From CAWHOW01 sp963831005 (GTDB lineage: Bacteria > Bacteroidota > Bacteroidia > Bacteroidales > CG2-30-32-10), in NCBI GenBank assembly GCA_963831005.1, contig CAWHOW010000046.1, positions 1-64,000 on the forward strand: 64,000 bases of DNA, read 5' to 3'. Positions 28,155-37,200 of this stretch are shown piece by piece (position 1 is the stretch's first letter; each line of letters opens with the position of its first letter). The notes under the pieces were generated by a model. It was given only the letters and a program-made list of their open reading frames with translations. It did no database searches and had not been told where the DNA came from. A program made the translations under genes and the position numbers.

Positions 28155-28232
28155 GTCTTCGAGACGTCCCGCGTCATCCTGAGGAGTGAAACGTCTCGAA
28201 GGAAAGCGGGACTCCTCTGACTGACGGCAGGC
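28155..28232. repeat. Dispersed intergenic repeat, copy 4 (inverted, rearranged)
   Basis: Contains gagacgtcccgcgtcatcct, gaggagtgaaacgtctcgaa, then ggaaagcgggactcctctga and ctgacggcagg. Parts match the reverse complement of copy 3. Confidence 0.7.
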
Positions 28233-28359
28233 AAGGTTGTCGTGAAGGTTATTGCTCATGGCTATTTCACAGGCTTAGTTCATTTGAATTACAATAAATA
28301 CATTATTCGTATTTCATCAGCAAAGTAAATATATTATATCCGAATTCAAAAGTGCTAAT

Positions 28360-28414
28360 TGATATCTGGTTGGTTTTAGCTGATAAGTGGTAGGTTTGGG
28401 TTAATATGTGGTAA
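28360..28414. promoter_or_regulatory. 55-bp conserved element, copy 2
   Basis: Reads TGATATCTGGTTGGTTTTAG, CTGATAAGTGGTAGGTTTGG, then GTTAATATGTGGTAA. It is the reverse complement of 21125-21179 with 8 mismatches, and lies about 320 nt upstream of the minus-strand barrel gene and just past the end of the esterase gene. Confidence 0.6.
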
Positions 28415-28426
28415 TTCTTTTGCCTC

Positions 28427-30275
28427 TTATTCTTTTATAATTTTCGAAATAGCAACATCTTTGTCATTCTTCACTTTTATGATATACATACCTTTTGCAA
28501 GGGTCGAAATATCAATAGCTGTTTTAATCATCGATATTGGTTGCTGTAATAATAATTCACCTGTAATAGAATAAACATAAAATGTTTCCTGTCTTGATAT
28601 GAGAGAGACACTCAATGGTAATATAATCGCTTGCGGGATTTGGGTAAACGGAAAAATCATCCGAATCTTTCATTCTGTTAACAACATAAGCGCCTGCGCA
28701 ACCATTATAACCGGCCACCTCGTCCCAGAAATTCGATTGCTCTGTCCTTAATCCGCATTGGCTACCTTCAGGAGTGGCTTTAAGCTCCATATAGCAATCT
28801 GTAATACATCCTTCGTATTGTGGCCAGCTTACCAATCCGGTATCATTGGGATTTCCCGTGTTTGCAAAGTTAACCCAATACCTGAGCATTACATTTTCCA
28901 CACTGTCATCCTGTGGAGTGGCAGTGTAGACTGTATTTTCCCATGTATTGAATACATAAGATAATTCAATGCCATGATAGGCGCCATAAGGTGCGAACAC
29001 AGGAATATTCGTATGCCCGTAATTAAAGAAATACCTCCAAACCGATGATGTTTCATTTTGACTGACACATTGTGCAGTTATTCTGGCAGGATCAATAAAT
29101 TGTGCATCTGTTAGTAAATTAATGTATGATTGCCTGGCCACAGAATCATTAGTTCCCGGGGGATATAATATAAGGGCCTCAGGCCTGTGTGCAACAGGCA
29201 CCATTAAATTTACCAAACTTGTTTCCATTGCCGGAGTTACTATTAATGGGGCTGCAAGGCTCATCTCATTTGAATTAGAACCAATCATGAAAGGTACTTT
29301 ATTAAAATGTCCGGTTAAAATGTTATAGTAAGGGGAGTTTGTGAATACATAACCATCAATAACCCCTTCCCATACTCCCTGTGCAATGCCATTTGCCAAA
29401 GGAGATGTTTCATTTTTAATAATTGAATCTGCAGGCAGTGATCTCATATATGCCAGCTTAGCAGAATCTGTGCCTGTATTAACAAAGGTATCTACAAAAG
29501 CAATTCCACTGCTTTTGGCATCAGTATAAATCCCAAGAGACGGCGCGGCGCTTTCTATGCATGCCCGCTGAAATAATCCTGAGGCTAAAGAAGTGGTAAG
29601 TAAATTGCCAACATCTTCTCCACCGGCACTTTCTCCGAAGATCATTATTTTAGTTGTATCACCTCCAAAATTTGATATGTTTTTTTTAACCCATTTCAAT
29701 GCCAGTATCTGGTCGAGTACGGCATAATTGCCTGATACTCCATTTGCATTTTCCTGCTCTAATGCTGGATAAACAAGGAACCCCAAAGGACCCAGCCTGT
29801 ATTGAATTGTTACGACTACTGCATTACCTCTTGCAGCAACATTCTTCCCGAAATAAGTCTGTGTCCCGTAATCAACTTCGCTTGCGCTTCCCTGTTGGTT
29901 TCCGCCTCCATGGATAAAAACTAAAACAGGAAGATGTGCAGTTCCAATTTGCGGAGACCATACATTCAGATAAAGGCAATCTTCGTTTCCTACTGTAGTT
30001 CCTACTGTAGGATTATTTTGCTGATAATATTTTTGGGGACACACAGGCGCAAAACTATCAGTTGCCAATACACCCGACCATGTATTTGGGTTTTGCGGGG
30101 CTTTCCATCTCAATGTTCCAACAGGAGGAGCGGCAAATGGTATTCCCAGGAATTGATAAACACTTCCGTTCATGCTTCCCTGTATTTGCCCGAATTGAGT
30201 GTTTACAGTTTGCGATTTTAATGAAGAGAATGCATTAAGCAGAATAATAAGCAGAATGAAGAATTTTGTTCTCAT
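28427..30275 (-). pseudogene. Secreted type B carboxylesterase with T9SS sorting domain, frameshifted near the C-terminus
   Basis: A 615-residue gene in two frames. After the signal MRTKFFILLIILLNAFSSLK comes a full carboxylesterase: FLGIPFAAPPVGTLRWKAP, EDCLYLNVW (~99-106), the oxyanion FIHGGG (~120-125), the nucleophile GESAGG (Ser216) and a catalytic-His candidate in YHGIELSYVF. The sorting domain starts DFSVYPNPASDYITIE, then the frame is lost at ~28601-28613 (minus strand gagtgtctctctc). Dropping one base gives ITIE-VSLISRQETFYVYSITGE and the normal end GMYIIKVKN...KIIKE. The catalytic domain is intact, so a broken gene would still encode an esterase lacking a sorting signal. It is seven nt downstream of a membrane-protein gene. 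Confidence 0.88.
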
Positions 30276-30281
30276 ATGTTT

Positions 30282-31097
30282 TTACCAATTATGATTAAAC
30301 CTTTTTGAAAACCATTTATCCGAATCTATCATTATAACAATACCGACCACCGATGCTACAGCGCCTACACCTGCAACAATATCGCCAATGCCGGAAGATG
30401 CTGATGAATGGTGTTGGCCATAAGTATTTGTGGTGTTGGTAGTATTTGAATAATAATTATTTCTTCCTGTTCTACCAAATCGCCCATTTGCAATTAACAT
30501 AACTCCTGCCATAGTTAATGCCGCTCCGGCTGTACTTCCAATAACACCATAAATAAATTCAGTGTGATGCTTTTCCATATGCAGATTGATTTCCTTTTCT
30601 GATAATTCAAGTTTATTTATCCTGCCTGTCAGTATGTCAATATCTGTATTTAAATTTCTATTTGACAAGTCTTTCAAAGTATCTTTTGCTGTGTTCGCTG
30701 TAGTATCATTTGCAGTAATATTTTCAGTGCTTTTCCCTGTTGAATTATCAATAATAAAAGCCATATTACTACTCAGAGGAGTATCTTCATCAGTCAGAAC
30801 AGAGTACCTGTCTTTGTATACCACAGTGTATCTTTTCATCACGTGAATGATATTCTTCATACGGTACGAAACAACTTCATCAATATTGATATCATCCGGA
30901 TTGCCATTCTCTTTAAAGTAATATATTTTATCGGTTATTTTAATTGCCTTTATTTTAACGGTATCTATTCTAACATGAAGTGTGTCTGTTGCTTTATAAT
31001 CCTTAATATTTGCCCTGGTATTTTTATATGCTATCCAATCCTGCGAATAGGCATGAGTCATAGATAGTATAAAAATCAGTATCAATAGTTTTTTCAT
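30282..31097 (-). CDS. Hypothetical membrane protein
   Basis: A 271-residue protein with the signal MKKLLILIFILSMTHAYSQ. The beta-rich region ~20-100 (DTLHVRIDTVKIKAIKITDK) and the DINIDEVVSYRMKNI segment resemble envelope proteins of Bacteroidota that follow an 'ATP... KIVSYRM' pattern. An acidic/Thr-rich linker leads to two hydrophobic helices (IYGVIGSTAGAALTMAGVML; IVAGVGAVASVVGIVIMI) separated by an Asn/Thr/His-rich loop. Function unknown. The gene lies directly upstream of the esterase and its 5' end faces array C. Confidence 0.5.
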   Translation of the reverse strand: MKKLLILIFILSMTHAYSQDWIAYKNTRANIKDYKATDTLHVRIDTVKIKAIKITDKIYYFKENGNPDDINIDEVVSYRMKNIIHVMKRYTVVYKDRYSVLTDEDTPLSSNMAFIIDNSTGKSTENITANDTTANTAKDTLKDLSNRNLNTDIDILTGRINKLELSEKEINLHMEKHHTEFIYGVIGSTAGAALTMAGVMLIANGRFGRTGRNNYYSNTTNTTNTYGQHHSSASSGIGDIVAGVGAVASVVGIVIMIDSDKWFSKRFNHNW

Positions 31098-31256
31098 TAT
31101 TCAGATATTGAAACTACTTAAAAAGCCACTATTAGTTCAGGCAAATATACACAGAGCTTGTTTGAGATTATGTTAAAATTTAAAATAATTCATCGGTGCG
31201 GTTAAATTTCCTGAAAAATTTTATGACACTAATGCTTCGGCAATTCTGTAAGCTAT

Positions 31257-31445
31257 TTTGGCAGTTGTGCACGCCGCATTTTCTGTTGCGCCTGCCGCAA
31301 AACCTATTGGAAATGACGCAATATCTGTAGAGAATGCCACAATATCTGTTGAGAATTCAATAAAATCACTTGCTTTTACTGAAAAATCACTTGTTTTTTC
31401 GGCAAAATCAATTCCTTTTGTGGTAAAATCTGTTGCGCAAGCGGA
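31257..31445. repeat. 21-bp-pitch array C (about nine degenerate units) fused to an intron fragment
   Basis: Units start at 31257, 31278, 31299, 31320, 31341, 31362, 31383, 31404 and 31425, each 21 nt apart, most with AAAATC or AATATC then tgttg or acttg. They are more divergent than in the other arrays, but the AAAATC/AATATC register is exact over the last six units. The array runs in frame into the reverse transcriptase fragment with no start codon other than TTG. Confidence 0.7.
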
Positions 31446-31995
31446 AAAACTACTTGAGAAACTTGAAGAACGAATGCAGAGTTGTGGACTGGAATTACAC
31501 CCTGAAAAGACGAAGATTGTTTACTGCAAAGACCACAAACGAACCGAGAATTATAAACATGTGAAGTTTGACTTTCTTGGGTTCACCTTCAAACCACGAA
31601 CATCAAAGGGGAAGGAGGATGGATATAAGTTTCCGGGATTTGATTTAGGGATTAGCGTTAAAGCAGGGAAACGTATTTTAACAACGCTGCGACAAAGCCA
31701 CTTTCATCGGTGGACATCAAACACCATTGAAGGTATCGCAGCAGAACTGAACCCCAAATTTCGGGGTTGGTTGAATTATTACGGAAAGTTTCGGAAATCA
31801 GCAATGTCATTTATTTTTTATAATTTTCATCGAAGGCTACTTAAATGGATTATGAACAGGTATAAAGCAATAAGAAACAATATTGGCAAAGCCTACGGTA
31901 TGCTTATGCGTATTAGAAAAGCAAAACCTACATTGTTTGAACCCTGGAAACATGGTTTCTTTGTCAAAGGTTTAAAAATGACAAAAGCCGTATGA
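31435..31995 (+). pseudogene. Group II intron reverse transcriptase/maturase, 5'-truncated
   Basis: About 187 codons of the C-terminal part of a group II intron-encoded protein. QAEKLLEKLEERMQSCGLEL then HPEKTKIVYCKD is the end of the palm, FDFLGFTFKPR the RT7 region, and NPKFRGWLNYYGKFRKSAM plus WIMNRYKAIRNN the maturase (X) domain. The catalytic YADD part and everything upstream are missing, replaced by array C. No HNH endonuclease domain follows. The stop at 31993-31995 overlaps intron domain V, as in many such elements. Non-functional remnant. Confidence 0.9.
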
Positions 31996-32057
31996 AGCGA
32001 GAGTTTCCCGTACGGTTTTGTGAGAGGCTTGGGCTGAAATGCCCTTGCCTACTCGAC
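31986..32057 (+). ncRNA. Group II intron domains V and VI (3' end of intron)
   Basis: Domain V (31986-32019) begins AGCCGTATGAAGCGAGAGTT and ends TCCCGTACGGTTTT: a 34-nt hairpin with the AGC catalytic triad. Domain VI (GGGC-tgaaat-GCCC inside AGGC...GCCT) follows with a bulged A in CCTACTCGAC. The intron probably ends at the AC at 32057. No 5' half is visible, so the element cannot splice in cis. Confidence 0.85.
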
Positions 32058-32102
32058 TTTGCAAGCCCCCACAAGCCAATACACAAACCAAAGGCTTGCA
32101 AA
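32058..32102. repeat. Inverted repeat at the intron 3' junction
   Basis: TTTGCAAGCC (32058-32067) pairs with GGCTTGCAAA (32093-32102), immediately after the predicted intron end. It could be a transcription terminator in the 3' exon. Confidence 0.55.
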
Positions 32103-32239
32103 AAAGCTGCAATTTCCCAACGCATCTTTATTTTAATGATTTCTTAAAATAAACTTAACTATTTCTTTTTTATATCAGGAAATTTATTAATATCTTTACA
32201 TATCTTTTCTCGCCTTATTATTAACTAAACTACTTGCCT

Positions 32240-33214
32240 ATGAAAAAACTCCTACTTCTTCTTTCACTGTTCGCTGTTTACTGTTCTCTTCTTCCTGCTC
32301 AAAACCTTGTACCTAACCCGAGTTTTGAAGAATATACTATTTGTCATAATAATTATTTTATGCTTCCTACTGATTGGTATTCATGTAGTGCAACTCCAGA
32401 CTATTTTAATTCGTGTGATTCAACAGGTAATTATTCCGTACCAAATAATGGAGATGGAAATCAAATCGCATTTAATGGAGTTGGTTATGTTGGTCTTTAT
32501 ACGGTTTATTATAGTTTCATGAATGGTGATTACAAAGAATATATTGGATGTATGCTGAAATCTCCTTTAATAATTGGGGTAAAATATTATATTTCATTCC
32601 ATGTTTCATTAGCAGATATTTCAAATTGTGCATCAAATAATATTGGGTTATTATTTTCAACAAAATCATATCAAGATTATCAACCCTATGATTCTTCAAG
32701 CTGGGATATTCCAACAAATAATTATGCTCAAGTCAATTGTACATCAATAATATCAGATAAGCAAAATTGGTCGGAAATTAAAGGAAGTATTATTGCAGAT
32801 TCTGCTTATCAATATATTAATATTGGTAATTTTTTTGATAAAAATCATACTGATACTTTAATGTATAATAACTATCCTGGTTATGCATTTTATTATATTG
32901 ATGATATATATGTTGGAACTGATTCGATTGAAACTGTTAATTATATTAAGGACATACAACAAGAAATAGATTTATTTCCAAATCCTGCACTCAATATAGT
33001 AAATATTAAATGGAATAATAGCCTTGCAGCAAGAACTTATTATATGGTTTATGACGTATATGGAAAATTAATATGGCGTACTGAAAATATTGAAAAAGAA
33101 TTTTCAATTGATGTTTCGGAGTTTCCAAAAGGTATTTATATAATGGAAATAATAGTAAATGATAAAACTTTTTTTAAAAAATTCATTATTAATGCGAATC
33201 AAGGGTTGGATTAA
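32240..33214 (+). CDS. Secreted protein with N-terminal beta-sandwich and T9SS type A domain, 3' end altered by IS
   Basis: A 324-residue protein starting MKKLLLLLSLFAVYCSLLPA, a signal peptide. It continues NLVPNPSFEEYTICHNNYFM then DWYSCSATPDYFNSCDSTG, the hallmark of a Bacteroidota surface module often coupled to OmpA domains. Conserved pieces are NGDGNQIAFNGVGYVGLY, EYIGCMLKSPL, KYYISFHVSLADIS and FYYIDDIYVG. The end (EIDLFPNPALNIVNIKW ... FPKGIYIMEIIV ... FFKKFII) is a T9SS sorting domain. The final residues NANQGLD come from the adjacent IS end; without the IS the gene would end FFKKFIIN-stop. A TTG two codons upstream is ignored. Confidence 0.85.
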   Translation: MKKLLLLLSLFAVYCSLLPAQNLVPNPSFEEYTICHNNYFMLPTDWYSCSATPDYFNSCDSTGNYSVPNNGDGNQIAFNGVGYVGLYTVYYSFMNGDYKEYIGCMLKSPLIIGVKYYISFHVSLADISNCASNNIGLLFSTKSYQDYQPYDSSSWDIPTNNYAQVNCTSIISDKQNWSEIKGSIIADSAYQYINIGNFFDKNHTDTLMYNNYPGYAFYYIDDIYVGTDSIETVNYIKDIQQEIDLFPNPALNIVNIKWNNSLAARTYYMVYDVYGKLIWRTENIEKEFSIDVSEFPKGIYIMEIIVNDKTFFKKFIINANQGLD

Positions 33215-34245
33215 ATAAAAAAACAGAGTTATTAACTATTTGAATGTTAGTAAAATATGAAAAATATATATTTATATTAACCTGATAATAAATATCTTAG
33301 CTATATGTTCCACCAAACAGACTAAGATATGATTACCAAGCATAATAAAGACAAATTAATAGAAATTTATTTTTATATCTGTGAAAAATTTGAAAAAGAT
33401 TTAAAATATTGTTGTCAACGATACAGTAATAATGACGAACCTGAATTTACAGACCAAGAAGCAATGACAATTTATCTTTATACCGTACATCAAGAAGAGC
33501 ATTTCAAATGTAAGCAGATACATCGTTTTGCTAATGAATATTTGCGTTCGTGGTTTCCAAAACTACCATCTTACTCAGCATTCAATAATAGGATCAATAG
33601 GTTGTCTGAGGCATTTACTCACTTGATTAGACCGTTGCTTGCAGAATTTACCCCCAAAGATTGTTCTTCAGAATTTAGTCTTTTAGATTCAATGCCAATA
33701 ATTACATGTTCCGGAAAGCGTGCAGGGAAAGTGGCATCAGATCTTACTGATAAAGGTTTTTGTTCTACAAAAGGAATATATTATTACGGTGCAAAACTTC
33801 ATGCGTTAGCCTATCGTCGTATAGGACATTTACCTTTTCCAGAAGAACTATTGATAACTCCTGCATCAGAAAATGATCTAAATGTGTTTAAACAAGCTTG
33901 GAGTAATATTGAAAACAGAACATTTTTTGGTGATAAAATTTATCATAATGCAGATTTCTTTTCTCAAATTGAATCTTCTCAAAACTCTGTAATGCTAACC
34001 CCGGTAAAAGGTATTAAAGGACAATCGGAGAGAGAAAAACAATTTGATAAAGCTGCTAATGATTTGTTCTCAACAGCGGTTTCAGTAGTACGTCAGCCAA
34101 TCGAATCCTTGTTTAATTGGTTGATTGAAAAAACAGATTTTCAAAGAGCGAGTAAAGTGCGTTCAACGAAAGGCCTCATTGTTCATGTCTTTGGTAGAAT
34201 TGCCGCAGCTTTTATTTACTTAATTTTTAACCCTTGATTCGCATT
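33191..34245. mobile_element. IS982-like insertion sequence (1055 bp)
   Basis: Perfect 17-bp terminal inverted repeats: AATGCGAATCAAGGGTT at 33191-33207 and its complement at 34229-34245. One transposase gene fills it. A 3-bp ATT flanks each end (33188-33190 and 34246-34248), consistent with a short target duplication. Excising the IS and one ATT recreates a normal end (F-I-I-N-stop) for the upstream T9SS gene. Family assignment rests on transposase size and motifs. Confidence 0.88.
33329..34237 (+). CDS. IS982-like DDE transposase
   Basis: A 302-residue transposase, intact. Candidate catalytic residues are Asp120 (LLDSMPI), Asp202 (FFGDKIYHNADF) and Glu259 (RQPIESLFNWL). KGIYYYGAKLHALA between the first two matches the YYGYKLHAL-type segment of IS982 transposases. 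The N-terminal ~100 residues are helical and probably bind the repeats. It would catalyse cut-and-paste or copy transposition of the flanking 1055-bp element. The stop lies inside the right terminal repeat. The open frame and perfect termini suggest recent insertion. Confidence 0.88.
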   Translation: MITKHNKDKLIEIYFYICEKFEKDLKYCCQRYSNNDEPEFTDQEAMTIYLYTVHQEEHFKCKQIHRFANEYLRSWFPKLPSYSAFNNRINRLSEAFTHLIRPLLAEFTPKDCSSEFSLLDSMPIITCSGKRAGKVASDLTDKGFCSTKGIYYYGAKLHALAYRRIGHLPFPEELLITPASENDLNVFKQAWSNIENRTFFGDKIYHNADFFSQIESSQNSVMLTPVKGIKGQSEREKQFDKAANDLFSTAVSVVRQPIESLFNWLIEKTDFQRASKVRSTKGLIVHVFGRIAAAFIYLIFNP

Positions 34246-34266
34246 ATTAACTAAAAAACAAAAATC

Positions 34267-37200
34267 ATGAAAACAAAACTAACTTTTTTAATGAAATTGT
34301 TTATTTTGGCTTGTGTTGTTGGTATTTCTGTGGGGAAGGTAAATAGCCAAACAACAATTGTGAACTTCGACTTCAATAGTGGAAGTTCATACGGAACATT
34401 AACGCCAACAGATGCAACTAATGTTAGTTGCAGTACAACAGGCACGGAAGCGTTTCTTACATATTCCGGCACAGCTTCCGGCAGTCAGGCATTTGTTACT
34501 AATTCAACTGCCGGAAATGCTCTTGCTATGAGCAACAGCAGTGGCACCAATACCCGATACTGGACTTTCCAACTCGGCGGTAGTTCTTTAAGTTCCTATA
34601 AAAGTTATGAGTTGTACTTGCAAGCACAGCGTAGCGCAACAGGAGCGCAAACTGTTACCATAGCCTACAGCACAGACGGGACAAATTATACCAACTTTGG
34701 TACAACCATGTCGCCCGGCAATGGCAGCTTTACCGAGCAGGTTTTTGACTTATCAAGTATTACAGCCATTAACAACCAAAGCGCCGTTTATATCCGCATT
34801 ATGGCAAGTGGCGCAAGCGGCACGGGCACTTTGCGTATTGATAATTTTGAAATAGAAGCCGTATTAAGCGGCCCTCCGGGAGCAACAGGTCCTACCGGGG
34901 CAACTGGTCCAACTGGCACAACAGGTGCTACAGGGGTTACCGGCCCTACAGGTAGCAATGGCACTAATGGTGTTACTGGTGTAACAGGTGCAACCGGTTC
35001 ACAGGGTATTCAAGGTGTAACAGGTGTGCAAGGCATTACCGGAGCTACAGGCACGTTTAATGGTAGCCCTGTTGATTCGATAATTGTAAACGATTATATT
35101 AAAGTTGACAGTATTAAAACAAGCCGCATACTTCCTATGCCGGGTGATAGTATTATACGTTTCGGTTCGCATACTATAAATGTCAATACTAATGCAAATA
35201 CGGTTTCATGGACAACTACTACTCCGTTTCCATTAAGATATTGTTATTCTTCCCACCATTTTGTAAACATTAGCGGCTTTACTTTAGCTAATGGCTCTTC
35301 TGTTGCAGAAGCGACGAATTCAATGGCGCTTGGAAGTAATGTTTATGTTGATTGCGGAGCAACAAATTCTTTTGCAGTTGGAAACAATGTTTCCAATTAT
35401 ACCCCTAATTCATTTATGTTGGGTTTTGGTGGAACAACTTTATTTGTGAACTCAAGCCAGGTTGGAATAAATAATATTACTCCCGCTCACACACTTGATG
35501 TTGTTGGTGATGCGCGTATTAGTGCATTACCTTCAACAGCAAATCCTACTTATAACACTGTTCTTGTTGACCCATCTGGAGTATTATACCAAGGGCCTGC
35601 AGTGGGCAGCGGTCTTCCATGGCTTCTTACTGGAAATAATAACGCATCATCTCCGTTGAATAATAGATTAGGAACTCTAAATGGTGTTAGTGTGCAATTT
35701 TATGCCGGAGGTGCTTACCGCGGGTATATAGATTGGAGTACTGGTTTCTGGGGCATAGGCGATCCTATTACTCCTGCCAATCGTTTGCATTTGTATGATG
35801 CAACTCCTGGTGGTAATTTTATTTATACACAATGGACAAATGCCTTAACAGGAACTACTGCTACCGATGGTTTTCTTGTAGGTATAGCTGCCGATGGTAC
35901 GGCTCAATTAATTCAGCAGGCAAATAAAAATATGGAGTTTTTTACAACTGGCGCTTTACCTGCTGTAACTATTAATAATGGTGGCTGGGTTGCAATAGGT
36001 GAAGGTTTTACAACACCTACAAGCCAATTGCATTTATATGAACCTTATAATAACACTGTTTATTCACAGTTTACAAATATTATGACTGGTTCCACATTTA
36101 ATAATGGTTTTAAAGTAGGTATATGGTCCGATGGTACGGCACAATTACTTCAACTTGATACAATGGACATGGTTTTTTATACTTCAAATATTGAACACTT
36201 ACGTATTACTAAAGGAACTGCTGTATCTGTTCCATCAAATCCTGATAATGGCGCCGTTATTCAAACTGACAACCTTGCTCATTTCACTATTTCCAATAAT
36301 GTAGCAGATACTGGTTATGGTTCTTTCGACAATTATACAGTATTACGGGTTATAGGCGATAGCACGAATGATGGTAATACTGATATTATACCTGTTGCCG
36401 AATTCCGCAGAACATATTCCAGCGGGCAGGAAACAGATATTAAAATTAGAGGACAAAGGGATCAACTTGTCACTTCAACAACTATTCCTACATATTCTGC
36501 AGGTATTATGCTTTCAAATTATAATGATGAGCGATTGTATCCTACAAATCCACCAGTAGATTATCCGATGGCTAAAATTGCAGCAGGTATGGAACGTAGT
36601 AGCGGACAAACAGGTAATTTATGTCTTCTTACAAATCAAGGATATACTCTTGGAGGATTACAGGAAAGAGCTCGAATTACCAATTTGGGTCTGGTCGGAA
36701 TAAATATTACTTCACCCACAAATCGTTTGGAGATACACGATAATGATACTACTGCCAATCAAGCAACTCCCGTTACTCTTATTTCCAATTCAATTGGTAA
36801 TAGTTTTACATATACTCCAAATCCTCTTGGTGGTACAGGCTTTTCCGGCTTAAGGTTCACTGACCTTAGAGCGTTGTCAACACCTGATACTGTCAATCCG
36901 GGTCCGGGTGTACTTGCATTGGATACTAATGGAGATGTTATTTATGTGCCTGCAGGAACAGGCTTTGGCACTTGCGCCATTCCAACCACTTTTCCGGTTG
37001 GTGTTAACGGTGCAATTAATTTAGGTGCTCACAACAATAATTTTTATTTTGAAGGAAATGGTTCAGGACATACTACTGATAATTCTGTTTTAATTGGCGA
37101 ATCCTGTTCAACAGTTCCTTTAGGTAAATTGGTAGTAACACAGAATACGGGTGTTTCTTCTTCTACCGCAGTACATGTTACAAACGCCGATCAGTCAGCA

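Noticed and set aside
31258..31995. Intact 245-residue protein from a TTG start
   Set aside because: The first ~60 codons are a repeat array and the rest is the end of a group II intron reverse transcriptase; there is no ribosome-binding site or promoter.
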